DNA from: Caenorhabditis remanei
Taxonomy: Eukaryota; Nematoda; Chromadorea; Rhabditida; Rhabditidae
Reading direction: 5' to 3'
Assembly: GCF_010183535.1 (NCBI RefSeq)
Contig: NC_071333.1
Span: 12,026,587-12,090,586 of the forward strand
DNA length: 64,000 nt
Within the stretch, counting starts at the first letter, position 1. Every line of letters begins with the position of its first letter. The notes beneath the pieces were generated by a model. The model was not told the origin of the DNA and ran no database searches. It worked only from the letters and a program-made list of their open reading frames with translations. Made by a program: the position numbers and the translations under genes. Positions 50,601-63,896 of the stretch are shown in pieces.

Positions 50601-53600
50601 TATCCGTTTCTCGAAACTACTTTTTTGCTCTTCTCTTCTCTCATATCTTTTCTTCTTCCTGCTCAACATAAAAACGACATGTCATCGAAACGAGATGTCA
50701 TTCATCAATCAACACTGTGTTCTGAAACTTATGCTTTTAGGAAAGATAGAACGGCGCGCCGAACATTTTGCGCTTGTTAGAATTCTACGAAAAACACAAA
50801 ATTCTGAAAGAAGAGCGCATTGTCGTAACGTATCCGTTGTCGTCTCAAACAAGAATGCCAGCCAACAGTTGTTTCTTCAAAATCAACGAACGTATGAGTG
50901 TGCAACTAGCAGTGCACCGAGTCTACGGGTTATTACTTCAGCTCAAATACAAGCTACCAAAATAAAAACGACACGGAAAACATCTGTCAGTAAATGAGAA
51001 AGAAATGTTGGAATGTGGGAATGAAGACATGAAAGAATGGAAACTGATACTCTACTCTTACTCATTGCACGAGGATCTAGTTGAAAAATGTATTAAATTT
51101 TTTCAGAATGCTGTCAAACCGCAACTCATCATTCCTAATGCATCCAACCAGATGTCCAATTTGGCACCAGTTAGCAATGATAACAATACTCCAACTGACA
51201 TTGATGTTCTTCTTGGAAGAAGCAACAGCCAGCCATCTATGAACTTCGGAAACGTGGGAAACAATCAGAACCACCAATCTGGTCAAAACTCAGCACCTGT
51301 TTTTGGAAACGGAACCAGCCAAACTCCTGGCTCCACTGGATTTTTCATGAAGGACAACAGTTGTTTTTCTCATCTTGGTTCAGGGTGCAGAGTAAGATTT
51401 TCAGGACAAAAATACTATAGCTATAAAAACCATTTCAGTTGATTTCCAACTCTAATGATGAAAGTCAAAACTCATATGGAGGCACTGCAAGAGCCTTCCA
51501 GGCAACTGTACCACCACCACCCGAAAACGCGCAAATTCAGTTACAACAACAGAATGAGCAGCAAATGTATAATGGACCGAAGCAGACGGTACAACAAAGA
51601 ATGAATTCTCAACCACAGCAGCAACAACAACAACAGTCTGTAGCCCAATCTCGACCAATAAACTTGAATCAGCGTAACTTACAACTTAACTGGGTTTTTA
51701 AAACAAATGTTGCAACAATTTCAGAACAAATGATCAGTAACCCAAACCAGGCAATGTACACCATCTCGACACCAACTACGATGCAACAACAACAACAACA
51801 ACAGCAACAACAACACATGGTTCATCCAAACCAAACAATCTACATGAACTCAACATTGGCTCAACAAAATGGGTACGCTGGAATGTATGACTATCCGGGA
51901 CCACCAGAGCATTTTTATCCTCATATCTGGGACACCTGGAATCAATTTTACCCTTATTAACCGTTTTATACTAATTTGCCTCCTGTGATGTGATTTTCTT
52001 CCGATTTGGTTTAACCCACGTTTTGCCTGTTTGTTTGTTTGATTGGTCTCACTGTTGTTTTTTTTTCTTTTATTTCTAATGTTTCTTCCAGATCTGATTT
52101 GTATCGTCTAGACTGTAGAGTTTCTGCTTTGTTTTCACTTTTCTCATTGAAAATTGATTATAAATGTTGCTTGTGTTTTCTCTGATGGTGCGCTGATTTT
52201 CAAAATGTATAAATAGGATTTGCAGATTACAATCCAGCCCTTGTGTCGCTGATCAAGCTGGACCATCTCCAAACATGCCGATTGGTGATGCAACTGCCAC
52301 TACATCCGGTAGCCCAGTTGTAATCTCTGCAGTCGCCGAAACAACCGAGAATGCAGAAATGATGGATAACGAAACAATGCAAAAATTGTGAGTGGCCAAC
52401 CCATAACACATTGAACAACTGTTCTCCACATTATTTTCACTTCTGCATTCTTTCACCCCAGACAGAATTGTTTATCAGCCTAATATTGTAGGTTGTCGCC
52501 AGCGACATTACGTGCGAGAGAAGAGCTGCTCACTCAACAACAAGCAAAGATAAATGAGCTGGTTGATTTGATACAGAAGAATCATAACACACTTCGAGAC
52601 CAACAACAGCAAATTAATCTGGCGAAGAAACAGCAGAAAATGAGACAACAGCAGAATTCACAGACGGCTGCATTAGAGAAACATATGAATAGTAGATGTA
52701 TTCAGCATGCCATGAAAAACCGTGCCAACTTACAGATGCTAAGTGTAAGTAGAATTCAGAGTAGTTCATTTTACCGATGATGTTTACAGGAACTAACTAA
52801 ACAGCAAGATAGCATTCGTACTGCTGAAACAAGACTCATCGAACAATTGCACATCAACACCGCTACCGATGACATTGCACGTTTGATCAAACAGGTTTGT
52901 AAATACGTGATTTGAATCAAATTTCCTGAAACAACAATTTGCAGGATGGAAGAACTGCTCTTGTTATCGTGTCATTACTACATGACTATCGAACAACACG
53001 CGAGCAGAATAATCGTGTAAAAACGACAAAGACCGAGTCTGTGGCTGATGATAAGAATGCCGTTGTTGAAGTGGCAGCAGCTCCAGCACCAAAGAAGGTA
53101 AACAAAATAATAGTTTTTGATTCTTCAATTCTTTGAACTTTGTAGAAAGCCGCTCCACGTAAAAGACCAGCAGCTGGAACTGCAAAATCTAATCAGAGTA
53201 GAAGACCATCACAGAAGAAATCTCAACCACGGCCGGATGTTGAAATTGTACAAGTTATCCCACCACCGACTATTGAGCAAAAACCAATCATTAATAAGGA
53301 GATATTCCATCAAAAAACCCAGAACTTTACGGAGTTCTCCCAACCAGAAGTACCACGTAGACCACGTACTCAATCGGATGTAGATATGGAAGAAATTTTC
53401 AAAACTGTCATTGAGGCCTCTCGTAGTCCACAAAGTCAGAAAAACTCGGACAGCCAGCAACAACAATCCGATAATGAAGTTATCTCGCTTCCTTCTGAAG
53501 TATCGTCCCCAATCCGTACACAAAGTCAGAATAGCGCTCAATCTGTATTTTCGGATGTATCCTACACCAAGAATATGATGTACCAACAAGACAACTCCCC

Positions 53601-54231
53601 TCAACAATATACAATGGGAGCTGAAACTGAATCTAGTTGCTCACCAAATGAAGTTTTGATCACTCCAAATGAACTGCTGCAGCAACAAGTTCAAAATATC
53701 AACGTCATTGCTCAACAAGTTGAGAAAACTGATGTTTTACCTCAATTTGAACAGAGCACGTTGGACCAGGAACTGGGAACTCATCGATACTCTGAAAGTT
53801 TGATGTACAACGAAGTTTCTAACAATGACTTCTGTCATAATAATGGAATGGACTTCGATTTTCCAGATATTGATCAGATGGTAGCTAATTTCAAAGATTG
53901 TGAGTTGATCTTACAATATTATTTTGTTCATTTTAATCGATTTTCAGCTGAGCCACTTAGCTCATCTTTGGACGATGTCGACTTGACAGCTCTTCTGAAC
54001 TGCTGGACTGAAAATTGTGACTCCAACCAAATTTGTGGAGATCAAACCGCTGATCATGATGTATGTAGTTAAAAATCAAACTGTTTGATAATATTCTTTA
54101 TTTTCTAACTTCAGATAATTATGTATGACCCAAACAATTCGGCTATGGGACAACATGGTATGGAATGGAATAATTACTCCAACCACTCCAACATTATCAA
54201 TCAGGCTTTCGAACAATCTCAAATGCAATAA
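47606..54231 (+). CDS. Q-rich SAP-domain coactivator, MRTF-like
   Basis: A large nuclear regulator, 1352 aa in the long form. Exons: 47606-47698, 48264-48401, 48548-49237, 49315-49777, 49826-49994, 50182-50362, 51107-51391, 51439-51673, 51725-51872, 52226-52387, 52492-52744, 52790-52894, 52945-53097, 53146-53899, 53948-54060, 54115-54231. Residues 1-420 are Gln/Asn/Ser-rich. A SAP domain follows near 436-475 (SLKDMSTTDLRLECKKRKL, then TSTGTKMRLCERM), then a basic NLS/AT-hook-like patch PPAKKKRVSRPRKPAQ, a poly-Gln tract of ten, a coiled coil from about 857 (RAREELLTQQQAKINELVDL), a second basic patch (KKAAPRKRPAAG) and an acidic end (MDFDFPDIDQMV, SSSLDDVDLTALL) like a transactivation domain. 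The order basic/SAP/leucine zipper/acidic tail is that of myocardin-related factors. No RPEL actin-binding motifs were found. A short form (829 aa) arises if the donor at 51873 is not used: the frame continues to a stop at 51960. The ATG follows ATTTTCAG closely. Confidence 0.8.
51839..51960 (+). other. Alternative C-terminal end of the SAP-domain protein
   Basis: The frame at the GG^GTACGC donor (51872/51873) stays open for 28 more codons to TAA at 51960, giving the end YAGMYDYPGPPEHF and WDTWNQFYPY. Both ends look protein-like: the aromatic/Pro-rich tail on one path and ENGLQSSPC-type Ser-rich continuation on the other. Read-through would make a form with the SAP domain but without coiled coil and acidic tail. 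Confidence 0.5.
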
Positions 54232-55671
54232 TTTCATTTATTAAGTATCTCTTATTCCAATTTTATCAATTCCAGACACATTTTATTTGATCTTTTGAAT
54301 AGCGCAGACTAGCTATCTATATTTAACTCTGATAGATTCGGAACTTTGTATCATTATTAATTATTACTAATATCTTAATTTTTATTGTTAATTATATTTC
54401 CACGCACTTTAACATTTCCAACCTTTTAGATGTAAAAACCTTCCACAAAAAACATTCAAAAATCCCCTTTCCAACCCCAAAAAAATAATTCCTTCGTCCA
54501 AAATTCCCAAATTATTCCGGTTATTTTATTGTATTCCATAGCGTCATAGTGTTCATGCTCTTCTTGCAGCTAGATTCTTTTCTAATATGCAAACTAGTTT
54601 TGTTCAATATATCTCACATTCCTATCCAATCCCCTTCCAAACATTCAATGTACTCCCTCATTCTTGTTTATCCCCCACTCTTTTGTCCCGTTGACAGAGA
54701 AAAAAACCCAAAATAAACACCTGTCATTTGCATATGAAGTTTTGTGAAGCGGAAATCCATCAAGTGTCGACTACAAGTCAAGATAATTGAGAGTGAACGA
54801 AGTGAATGGTGCTTAGACGATTAGAGCCGTGTTTCTGCCTTTCTTCACAACCACTTACATCTTCTGGCAGAGTGCGGATGTAGTAGTCGAGAAACGAATC
54901 ACCAACAAATAAAAACCCTACATATGGATAGAGCAAGTGAGAATGCTCTTCAATATAAAATCAAAAACTTGAGAGAGCGATATTGTGCAAACAGAAAATA
55001 CAAATTTTTATAAAGAAATGTAGCAATAATTTCTGGGGAGTCCGATAGCGTCATTAATGGAACACATCCTTATGTGAGTGAAAGAAACGAGATTCTTGGT
55101 AATTATTCTTTCACTAATTATAAGGACAACTCGTGCATGAGTTCTCATATTGACCTATAGAAACAATAACGAAACAATTTCAAATATTACATCTGTTTTG
55201 TTTAGTTTGAATCAAATGTAAAGACTGTCAAGTTTATTTCCAATGTTAAACCAACTTAAAAGTGTAAAGGTGGAGAAATTTGTTGAAAATTGATTTTAAT
55301 AACTAGTGAACATATTTTATTATGAATTTATAAAAATGTTCGTAAAAGTTGTTGTTTTTGATCTCAAATTATTCAAAATCCGTTGAGTTTACTTTTGAAT
55401 ACCATTTGATGAATGGTATTCCACTCGTAAGAGGTACAATGAGCGATCAAATATGCCAATGGTAGGGCGTCTATCGCCTCCCATAATCTTTCTTCGCAGC
55501 CAATGTCACAAAGAAATGAGTGGAAAAAGAGTACAGACAACTAAGAGAGTAGCAGACATAGAGAGAAAGCAACGTCCCTGCACGGCCAGCGAGGCAACTA
55601 ACATTGCACCCCCGTTTTTTTTGCACGACCTTTCCTCAAGACGGTCCGCTTATTCCCCGTACTGTGTAACG
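54232..55671. other. 3' UTR and intergenic DNA
   Basis: AT-rich 3' UTR of the SAP-domain gene with AATAAA at 54712-54717, then the upstream region of the next gene. An in-frame ATG at 55453 extends that gene's frame by 73 codons, but the added peptide lacks the acidic character of the main N-terminus. I treat it as 5' UTR. Confidence 0.5.
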
Positions 55672-58600
55672 ATGGAAGAAAACGATGAGGCAATAATGCG
55701 AGCTGCTGCGGATGCAGTGGTCGAAGGCTCCCCCATTGACACCCTTCCTGATGACGCGTACGAGACCAATACTGTAAGAAATTATTTTCTTGAACAAGAC
55801 CGAGCTGTGACTGCGGCGGCTGAAGCCGCTGCTGCTGCTGAAATTGAACGTCAACGTGCTCAATATGCTGCGATGGGATATCAGATGGATGATGAAGAAG
55901 AAGACGATGGTCTCAATGAATTCGGTCTTCCAAGAAAGCCGCCACAAACTCCACCTGGGCCGGCTCCAGACGATCAGCCAGGACCAGGTTTGATCCCTTT
56001 TCCTGAAGACGATATTGATGATGTTTCCGATGATGAAGAAGTTGATGGAAGACCAAGGGTAACTCTTTATTTTTTGCAATAAAATCGGTTGTGAACGAAA
56101 AAATAAAATAGAAACATGGTTTTGCAAACGTTTAGTACTATTTCCGAATAAAATCGGGTAATGTTTGTTTTACGCTGAAAGATAACAAACCATTTTATAT
56201 AATAAATAATACGAAAAATTGTTCTTTTTTTTTGAATTTTGGGAAAGAATGCTAATCTTTCAAACTTTGTTTTTTGATTAAAATGAGTATCTAAAAATAT
56301 CATGAAATTAAAAAAAAAGATTTATGATCAGAACACCGAAAATAAACAAATTGCAAAAAACATAATTGTAGTCTTCTGACAACGAGGTTGATTTTATATC
56401 CATAATTCAGAATAGAATGCAAACTGTTATTAGAAGAAAAATAATTAACACTCTAACTAAGAAACGTATGTCAGATTGGTCCAAAGACTCCACCTGAGCC
56501 GGCACCACCAACTCCAAAAGATGATTCCGAGGAGCCGATCCAAGCCGAGGCGCCGAAACCAGAAGGAAGTGATGGCGAGTTGTCAGACGACGATGAAATG
56601 GATTCCTTGTTCCCGCCAGTCTCTCAATACGGAGGAACTTCGCAGCAAAGAGCACGGTGAGTAGTTCTCTTTTATATGAATGAAGCTGTGAAAATCTGTT
56701 TAATGTGACAACTGTTTTTAAATTGATAAGAAAATAGTCTCCAAGAGATTCAATAAGATCTCCCCAACTGTATAAAGAAATAAATCAGATTTTGAATTTG
56801 CAATCTATTGAACAGTTTATCAAATTGTTCGAAAATTGCAACGAATCTTTTCCTATTCTTTTTTTTTTCGAAAGTCTGAACAATGTTCAAAACATTTTGC
56901 AGCTGTCAAGATTAATCAGTGTCAGTACGAATCTCTTCAAGAAAAACCAGATAGTTGAGTTGTCTTGGGTAAAGAAGATAGTTTAAGAAAACAAAACATT
57001 TTCACTTTCACTAATCATCAATTACCACAGATTGTTAAGAAAACTGTAGAATGGGGGAAAAAAGAGAAAGGCGTGCAAACGTTTGATGTGAGATTTACAC
57101 CGTTAAAATTGATTTTGTTGGTTTTTCAGTCTTCTCAAAACCAAGTAGATCATTCGAGAGGTTTACTGCAAAACGTCCAAGGTGTCGTTTTGAATACATT
57201 GTTCACTACTTTTCCGAACAAAAACCTATTCAAAAACTCCCATCCCATTGTCATTCGTCAATAGACGGAGAATGGTCCAGTCGTTAACTTTTCTGTTTTT
57301 ATTGCACTTTAATATTGTCAGGTGACAACTGGTTGGTTCAGTTTTGTTTTGAAAGTGTTTCGAAAACATGAGCGACTTCCGGATTATTCGGTTCACAACA
57401 TATTCTCAGAGATGCAACAATGACCTTTCATGTATGGTCTGTTCTCTCATTTCTGTATGTTTCATCTCTGCCGACTAAGTTCAAAACACGTTGATCTTCT
57501 ATTTATGTTGGTTTCTTCGGCCTGAAATGTGATGTTGCAATTTCTTCTTATAATTCCACGGGCGCTATCATCACCACATATGTAAGATATTTGTATTAGT
57601 TCACACCCACCCACGTAGTGTTAGCTCACCAAAAATATACTTTTATTTTCTTACTCATTTTTCTTCTTTCGGGAGGAAAACTCTCTATCTATCCGATACA
57701 TAAATTATGGAGGGTGTCGAAGAAGGAGGGTCCCTCCAAATGTGTAGTTTTCTCGATTATTGTCTAACATCCAACTTTGCCACTGCTAACCGGAGGGTCC
57801 ACGCCTCCCCTTTTCTCGCTAGTTTTCGGCGGCAATTTTCGAAGCAACGTTACTTTGCATACTCCTGAATACATTATTCGTTGTTGCTTTTGAAAGGTCC
57901 CGCCGCTACCTTCCGTCAAAAGGAAACAGTGGAGAACTATTCCTGCACATCTCGACACACCTCTGACAGCAGGTGCGGTTAGGCGGTAGATCGAGTTTCA
58001 AGAGGAGAGCGGATGCCACGAGGTTCATCCGAAGCCATCATCTTTCGAGTATTTGGTTGCTTCTCTGGGGCCCCGTTTGCCCTTTAGATCTGTCGGATTC
58101 TTGTCACTTGATATTTTGTTATTTAGGAGCCTCGGAAGTACACTTCTCCCTTGTTTCTTTTTCTCAGTCCCCACCATCTCATTTGACTCTCTCATCTTCT
58201 TATCGCTCATTTTCTGTGCTTTTCTGAGTTTCATGACGTAAAACCAAAAGTTCAGTGACCCCCGCACCGTTTTCGCGGCAATCTGTATTTATGTAGTGCA
58301 ATGTTCGATGATAAACAGGAAAGATAGAGAAAAAGAGGGAGAGGAACAACGAGTTACCAACAGTATTACTGGAGAGCGTAAGTGTGAATTTAAAAGTAAC
58401 ATTCAGTTGTTATGAATGTCGAAAGTGTCATGAGAAAACGGCAACTGTACCTTTCTAGCATTCACTTTCCATTCCATTCGGTTTTCCTCTGAGTTCGTTA
58501 CCTGTAGTTTATCAGACCAAACGATATCACCCGTCATGCCTTTTTTCTTTTTGTTATCATTGTGGAAAATGAGTGCAATTGGACAATTTGGAAAAGAAGA

Positions 58601-61600
58601 TCGATGATGACCTTCACGAGAAATGTGTTTTCTTTTCCAAACGCAACACAGTTTTTTCATCCATTTCCATTCAGTTGCTTATTCTCTTTCTCTCTTTTTT
58701 ATTTTTATCTAGAGTTTTCTTCATACTTCGCCGGTTTCGTTTTGGCGAAATGTGTCAATTCTTTTGGGGCTGAAGAAGATGGAGCAAGAAAACAACAAGA
58801 AGAAAATAGGAAAAAAAAAGCGACGGGATGATAAACACAACACAAAAACTTCGTTTGGTACCAAAACCACCAAACCCGTTGCCCTCTATCCCTCATCTCG
58901 TTCCATTCCGGATAACAGATTCAACGACAAGAAAAACTGGGAGAAGACGTTCAAGCCCCAGAGCGCTTTACGACTACCACCAAATATTTTGTTTGTAAAT
59001 AATATATTTTGAGGGAGATACATCTCGATGAACCTACAAATCTTATTTCCCATGAAAACAAGTGTCACGTTCGTGACGCAACTACATAGAGGTGACGGCG
59101 GAAGAAAAAGTTAATTTATCGTTGGAAGTTTATCATCTCTTTTTTCCCAATGGTTTTTGTTAGTAGATCACTTCCCGCTACATGAAAAACCTTCAAAATC
59201 GCACGTCCGCATCTTTTAACCTCAGCTCTTTTCTTCAACCGTTTGATGAGTGCGATGAGTCGCCCGGGAGGCCTTCGGGAGACTGAGAGAGGGATGGAAA
59301 GTGAAAGAGTTTAGGCGGCTTCTCATCATTTTCCCTCGTTTTCTCTTTCTTTTCCACCTGTGGCACAACTATCTTTAACAGCACATAACGCACACTGCAC
59401 ATTGTACTCGGGAGGTCTCAGAGACGCACTACCTGAGTCGACCCGTGCAGTTTTCATCTCTATCTCTTGTCTCCATTAAATAGCCTTTATTTCTATTGCT
59501 CTGAGAGTTATGATGATAGTGTAAAACGGTAATTAGCGTTTTGATTGACTTCTGTCACCAATTTATTGAAGTGCCCTTTTACTGGGCCGCCCGCGCCCTG
59601 GGCAAAAGGTCTTTTTCTATTCTTGAATCACGACACCCACGACTCATGAATGTTTCATTGAGGACCTCCCTAGTAATCCATGAGAGGAAAAAAAAGGATT
59701 AGTTAAGCATCAGTTAGGTTATTTATCTAGCAAGAAATTTTGATGTATAGTACGATTAATAGCTAATTCTAAATAAGCCCCCATCCGTTCCAATCTGTTT
59801 TGCATAATTGAGCATTTCCTGTACAAACTCTTCCTGATCTCATAAATCAAGTGTGAGAATATATATACACCGGAAATATGTTCTGTCAACGTATACATGA
59901 GGGGTTAAGACCAAGAAAATGCGGAAACACAAATCCCTGCCATCTCCAAAAACAGATCAACTCAAAGTTGTTAGCATTTGTTTTTCCCTCCGACCCATCC
60001 AAAAAAACTGAAACGAAAGAGAGAAAGGCTCTGCTGCCAAAGCAGATAGGAAGAGGGCGGACGAATCTGCTTGCCGATTACGGTACTAATGTGTATGTGT
60101 CCGTATATGTACACACAACCAGTTTATCATTTATACAACTCTTCTCCAAACCGCTCCCTCTATACTCCAAATCCCCGGTGCTCCTACTTCTCCGAAGACT
60201 CTCCGCCTCCACTCAACGAAGATGTTTTCCTTTGCGCAGTGCTCGTACTCTGACCTCTCCTTCCTGTGTGCACATTGTTAGAATAAGGCGGATAAAAAAG
60301 ATGCGAAACTCAAAAAATGGCGTCCCCGCGAATTTTATAGGATTACTAAGCCGTTTTCTTGACCTTTCAAACATTCCGTTTTTCGAGCTTTCAAAAGTTG
60401 CATCTTCTTTCCCATCAAGTTTTTCGCGTTAGTCTCTTTTGATCTTTCATGTTCCATTTTACAAAAAATGTTATTCCTTCACTGATTATCTCATCTCGAT
60501 TCAGTCCCCCTGACGCAATGCAACAGTTGGCAGCGAAAAAAAGGTTGATTAATGAGACAAACGAACTGTGTCTATATTTTCTCTTTTTCTACATTCTCTA
60601 GGGTTTTAGTTTCGATAACATTTTCATTTTCTGCCGCAGTCTCATCGTCGCCTCTTTGACGGCAAAAGAATTTCACGGCTACTATCCATTTCATATCATC
60701 TTTCTCTTGTTTCATTTTCGATTCAACGCCCTTTGTTTCAGGCTACGCTCTCCTCACTCGCTACAACAACGTCCGCAATCACCAGGTAGACATCGGATTT
60801 TGGATGTATCTCCGCATCGCAGGTTAGTTCATCATCAATACACGCGAATCTTCAAATACGTCTACAAAAACTAAAAGAAACGTATTCCTACAAAAAATTG
60901 TAACAATTTTGCAAAGAATACTGTCGCCGTCTGTCTTTTTTAGGATTGATCGTTTGATTAATTAGTCTGATGACACCGCGTCGGTAGTAGCACTTTACAT
61001 TGTCACATGTTTAATACATCAAATTTTCGCGCCTTTCAACACGTCTAAACTTGGAAATGATTGCAGACAACGCTCCCGCGATGTTCGTAAACGTCAAGTC
61101 GAAGAAAAGAAGAAGCCATATGTCCGAACTGATACTACTTCAAAGGAGTTGACGTTCCCGGCGATTGCTACTCAGAAATGTTTGTCACTGCTGGAATTCA
61201 CTGAAAAAAGAGTATGTTTGTGTGTTTTTGTGTATGTGTGTATAAATCTGTGTGGATGAGCCAAGTAGGAGAAAAAGAGCTGTGCTACGCAGTGCCTGTT
61301 CCGGAAACGTCGGAGCCGAGGGTTCCATCAAGCACAACGTTGTTCCGAAAGCTTATCAATCACAGACAGCTCGCTTGACTTTTTCTCTATTTTTGAGTTA
61401 GTCGTCGTCTGTCGAGATGAGATGTTTGGAACATTCTCAGTATCACAATATCATTGACCCCTCGTGCACAAACAAGCATTCCGAGGTATTTTAAACTCAC
61501 GCAAGAAACTGAAAACAATATGTCTTTTTTCTTTTTTCTCACTTTTTGTTTTCTTTCAACGTTTCGCAGTTACCAGTCGGCCTTCTTTCATTTTCTTTCT

Positions 61601-63896
61601 TTCCGAATAGTTTTTTTTCTTCTGTCGCTTCTGATAGAATACTTCACAAAAGCGTTTTCTTCTCTCGAATATCATTTTTCTTCAATTCTTTTCTTGTTGA
61701 GTCCCTAGTTTTGTCACAATTTTTCAACTGCTCTGGTTTCACTCACCAATAGAAAAAGAACGAGAGACAGAGTCGCGTTTCTAGGCTTTTGCGCAAGTCG
61801 CAAGTCCCCCATCCATTTTTCTTCCCTACACCTCATTTTTCAACGGTTTTCAAGTTCACTTGAAGCGCTGTGCATTGCCTTTCACTCCTGACGCAAATCA
61901 GAAAATTGCGTGTGGTGGCACCGCTTCCGAAGCATTATTGGTTTTGTGAGCTCTATGCAGACAGACAACTTACTTTTTACTAAAAGGTTTTCAATTTTAG
62001 AATCTGGATACGACCACGTTTTTCAAAATCGGATACTGCCAGGTTTTGACGTTTAGGCTTTGAAGAAAATGGCTTATGACATTTGAATAAGTGGTATGAC
62101 CTCTGCTCGTAATGTCCCCTTTAAAAATTTTTGTGACGGGTTATATGAAAACGTCAAAAAGATTAATCTTCTGGTTATGGTATTAGTGACAAGAAGAGCC
62201 TTTTGGGTGAGTCCGTTCTCGGCCCATTTGCTTGTTCGCTCATCTCATTGCGAAAAGTCAAGAGCTATTGCAAACATACAGATGCGGCTCATTGTGAGTT
62301 GCGAGAACAAATTGTACTCTGCTAATTGTTCTAGCGAATCCAAATGGGTACGTTCTTCGTTTTCTCCGAGTTGATCGCAAGCAAGGGGATGAGAGAAAAA
62401 GTGAGGGGCACGCAAACAATCTGTATTTTTGTGAAAACGACTCAAATATCGGGAGCCGTCTTGATTTCCTTCTGTTGTTTCAACTATCAGATTTTGCATC
62501 ATCGGACCTAAAAATGAACTTTGAGAAGTCTATCTCTCACTTTTTCTTTTTTCTCTCCTTGTTCTTTTCGTTGACACGTTGACGTTATCTCCGATCTTCA
62601 ATTTTTGAAATTGCATCATTCGCAGTCCACCTTGCTGCCTTGCGCAAATCTTTTTCGGTTAACGTCAATAGAAAATGACTGTGGAACGACTACACAAACA
62701 CAAAATACACAGAGTTGAACTCTGAGTAAAACACTTCCGGATGAAGTTTCTGTAATAGGAAGGTGTGGGTACGGTAGCTGTTAGTGTGTTTGGAAAAGGA
62801 AGAACACTTGAGATACCGTTCAACAAGTGATCATTTACACAAGACGGAAATAATTGGCAACACCGAGTGTGCTCATTTTCTGAGTGGTCATACTCACAAA
62901 TCGTTTCATCGAGTCATGTTATCAGTATGCAATTGATATGGTGTGGTTCGAGAACGACAAATAACTATGTCTCGCTCTTCACTCTTTAACGTTGACAATG
63001 ATGCAAAAATGAATTTGTAACATTTGAGCTCTGTTATCGATGAAGAAAACCTCATAAACGAGGACAATTGATTAGACACACAGATGGTCATAATCGGCAT
63101 ACACTTTTGCCCCGTTTTCACTCTTTCCAATTTATTGCGACCGATAGGAAAAACGCCGTTGTGATGTGTGTTCTTAGATCTTCTCCCCCCTTCGATTACC
63201 CATGGGTATCAGGTATCCCGAGTGATATCATCGTGATGCAATTTGACCAGTAGTTTTATGTTACAAAATAGATAATAATTAATCGCCTATCTCTCATCAA
63301 TAACAACGTGTGGTCTCGGCTACCAGTTGATTGCAGAGAATTGGTTTTGTTGGGTTTGCCTTCTTCTCCGGGAGCTCTGGCACCTGGTGCCCAAAACAAA
63401 TAGAAAAGTTTTTGAAAACCAACTATATATAATACGGCGTTGCATTTGCCAACAATACAGTATGCTTGTTGACGCTCTTGGTTCTTTTTACTTTTTCTTC
63501 TCTAAAGCTCTTCCAACAATAGACGGGTTTCTTGTCGGTTTTCACACGCTTTCTGTGCTCTTTTGTGATCTACACAATATACCGTATCATTTGTATTCAT
63601 ATGCTAATCACTCTCATTTACATGTCCCTGTTGGCGGTCGACAATCATTTTATCTCTTTCATTCTTACAGGGATTGACGATCACCGATGAAGAGCTTCTC
63701 CTTGTTGTTCGTGACTGTCTCGAGTTGGATAAAGCCATGGATAATATTATCGACAAAAAAGACCTCATGATAAAACAGTTGGAAGAGATGCGCGATTTTG
63801 AATACCTGAAGATCAAGAAAATTCATGCCAACATGCCGCGTCATATGCAAGATGTTCTTAAATTTGACGGAAAAACGGTTCATATTGCTCAAGAAC
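55672..63896 (+). CDS. Acidic then basic protein with long introns, partial at 3' end
   Basis: Five exons are visible (55672-56058, 56475-56656, 60742-60822, 61067-61211, 63671-63896), 340 codons, ending in a donor (C^GTAAG) that leads out of the window. The N-terminal 190 residues are acidic and Ala/Pro-rich: MEENDEAIMRAAADAVVEG, FPEDDIDDVSDDEE, SDGELSDDDEMDSLFPP, with TPP repeats. Then comes a basic Arg/Ser/Gln segment (RSPHSLQQRPQSPGRHRI, QRSRDVRKRQVEEKKK) and a helical C-terminal part (TITDEELLLVVRDCLELD, KKDLMIKQLEEMRDFEYLKI, HANMPRHMQDVLKF). I do not recognise the family; composition suggests a nuclear or scaffold protein. The start at 55672 was chosen over 55453. The 81-nt third exon sits between very long introns and could be alternative. 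Confidence is for the gene existing, less for exon 3. Confidence 0.68.
56657..60741 (+). other. 4.1-kb second intron of the last gene
   Basis: A very long intron for this genome, with several C/G-richer segments (57780-58110, 59257-59290, 59580-59610) and pyrimidine-rich runs. It could hold an internal promoter or enhancers for a shorter isoform starting at the basic region. No complete nested gene was found. The imperfect GC palindrome CCCGGGAGGCCTTCGGG lies at 59263-59279. Confidence 0.4.
61212..63670 (+). other. 2.5-kb fourth intron of the last gene
   Basis: Pyrimidine-rich near its start (61500-61720). I see no coding exon, RNA gene or clear repeat. Confidence 0.4.

Noticed and set aside
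55453..55671. N-terminal extension of the last gene
   Set aside because: In frame, but the sequence is Arg/Ser/Pro mixed and unlike the acidic main N-terminus; kept as 5' UTR, though an alternative start is possible.
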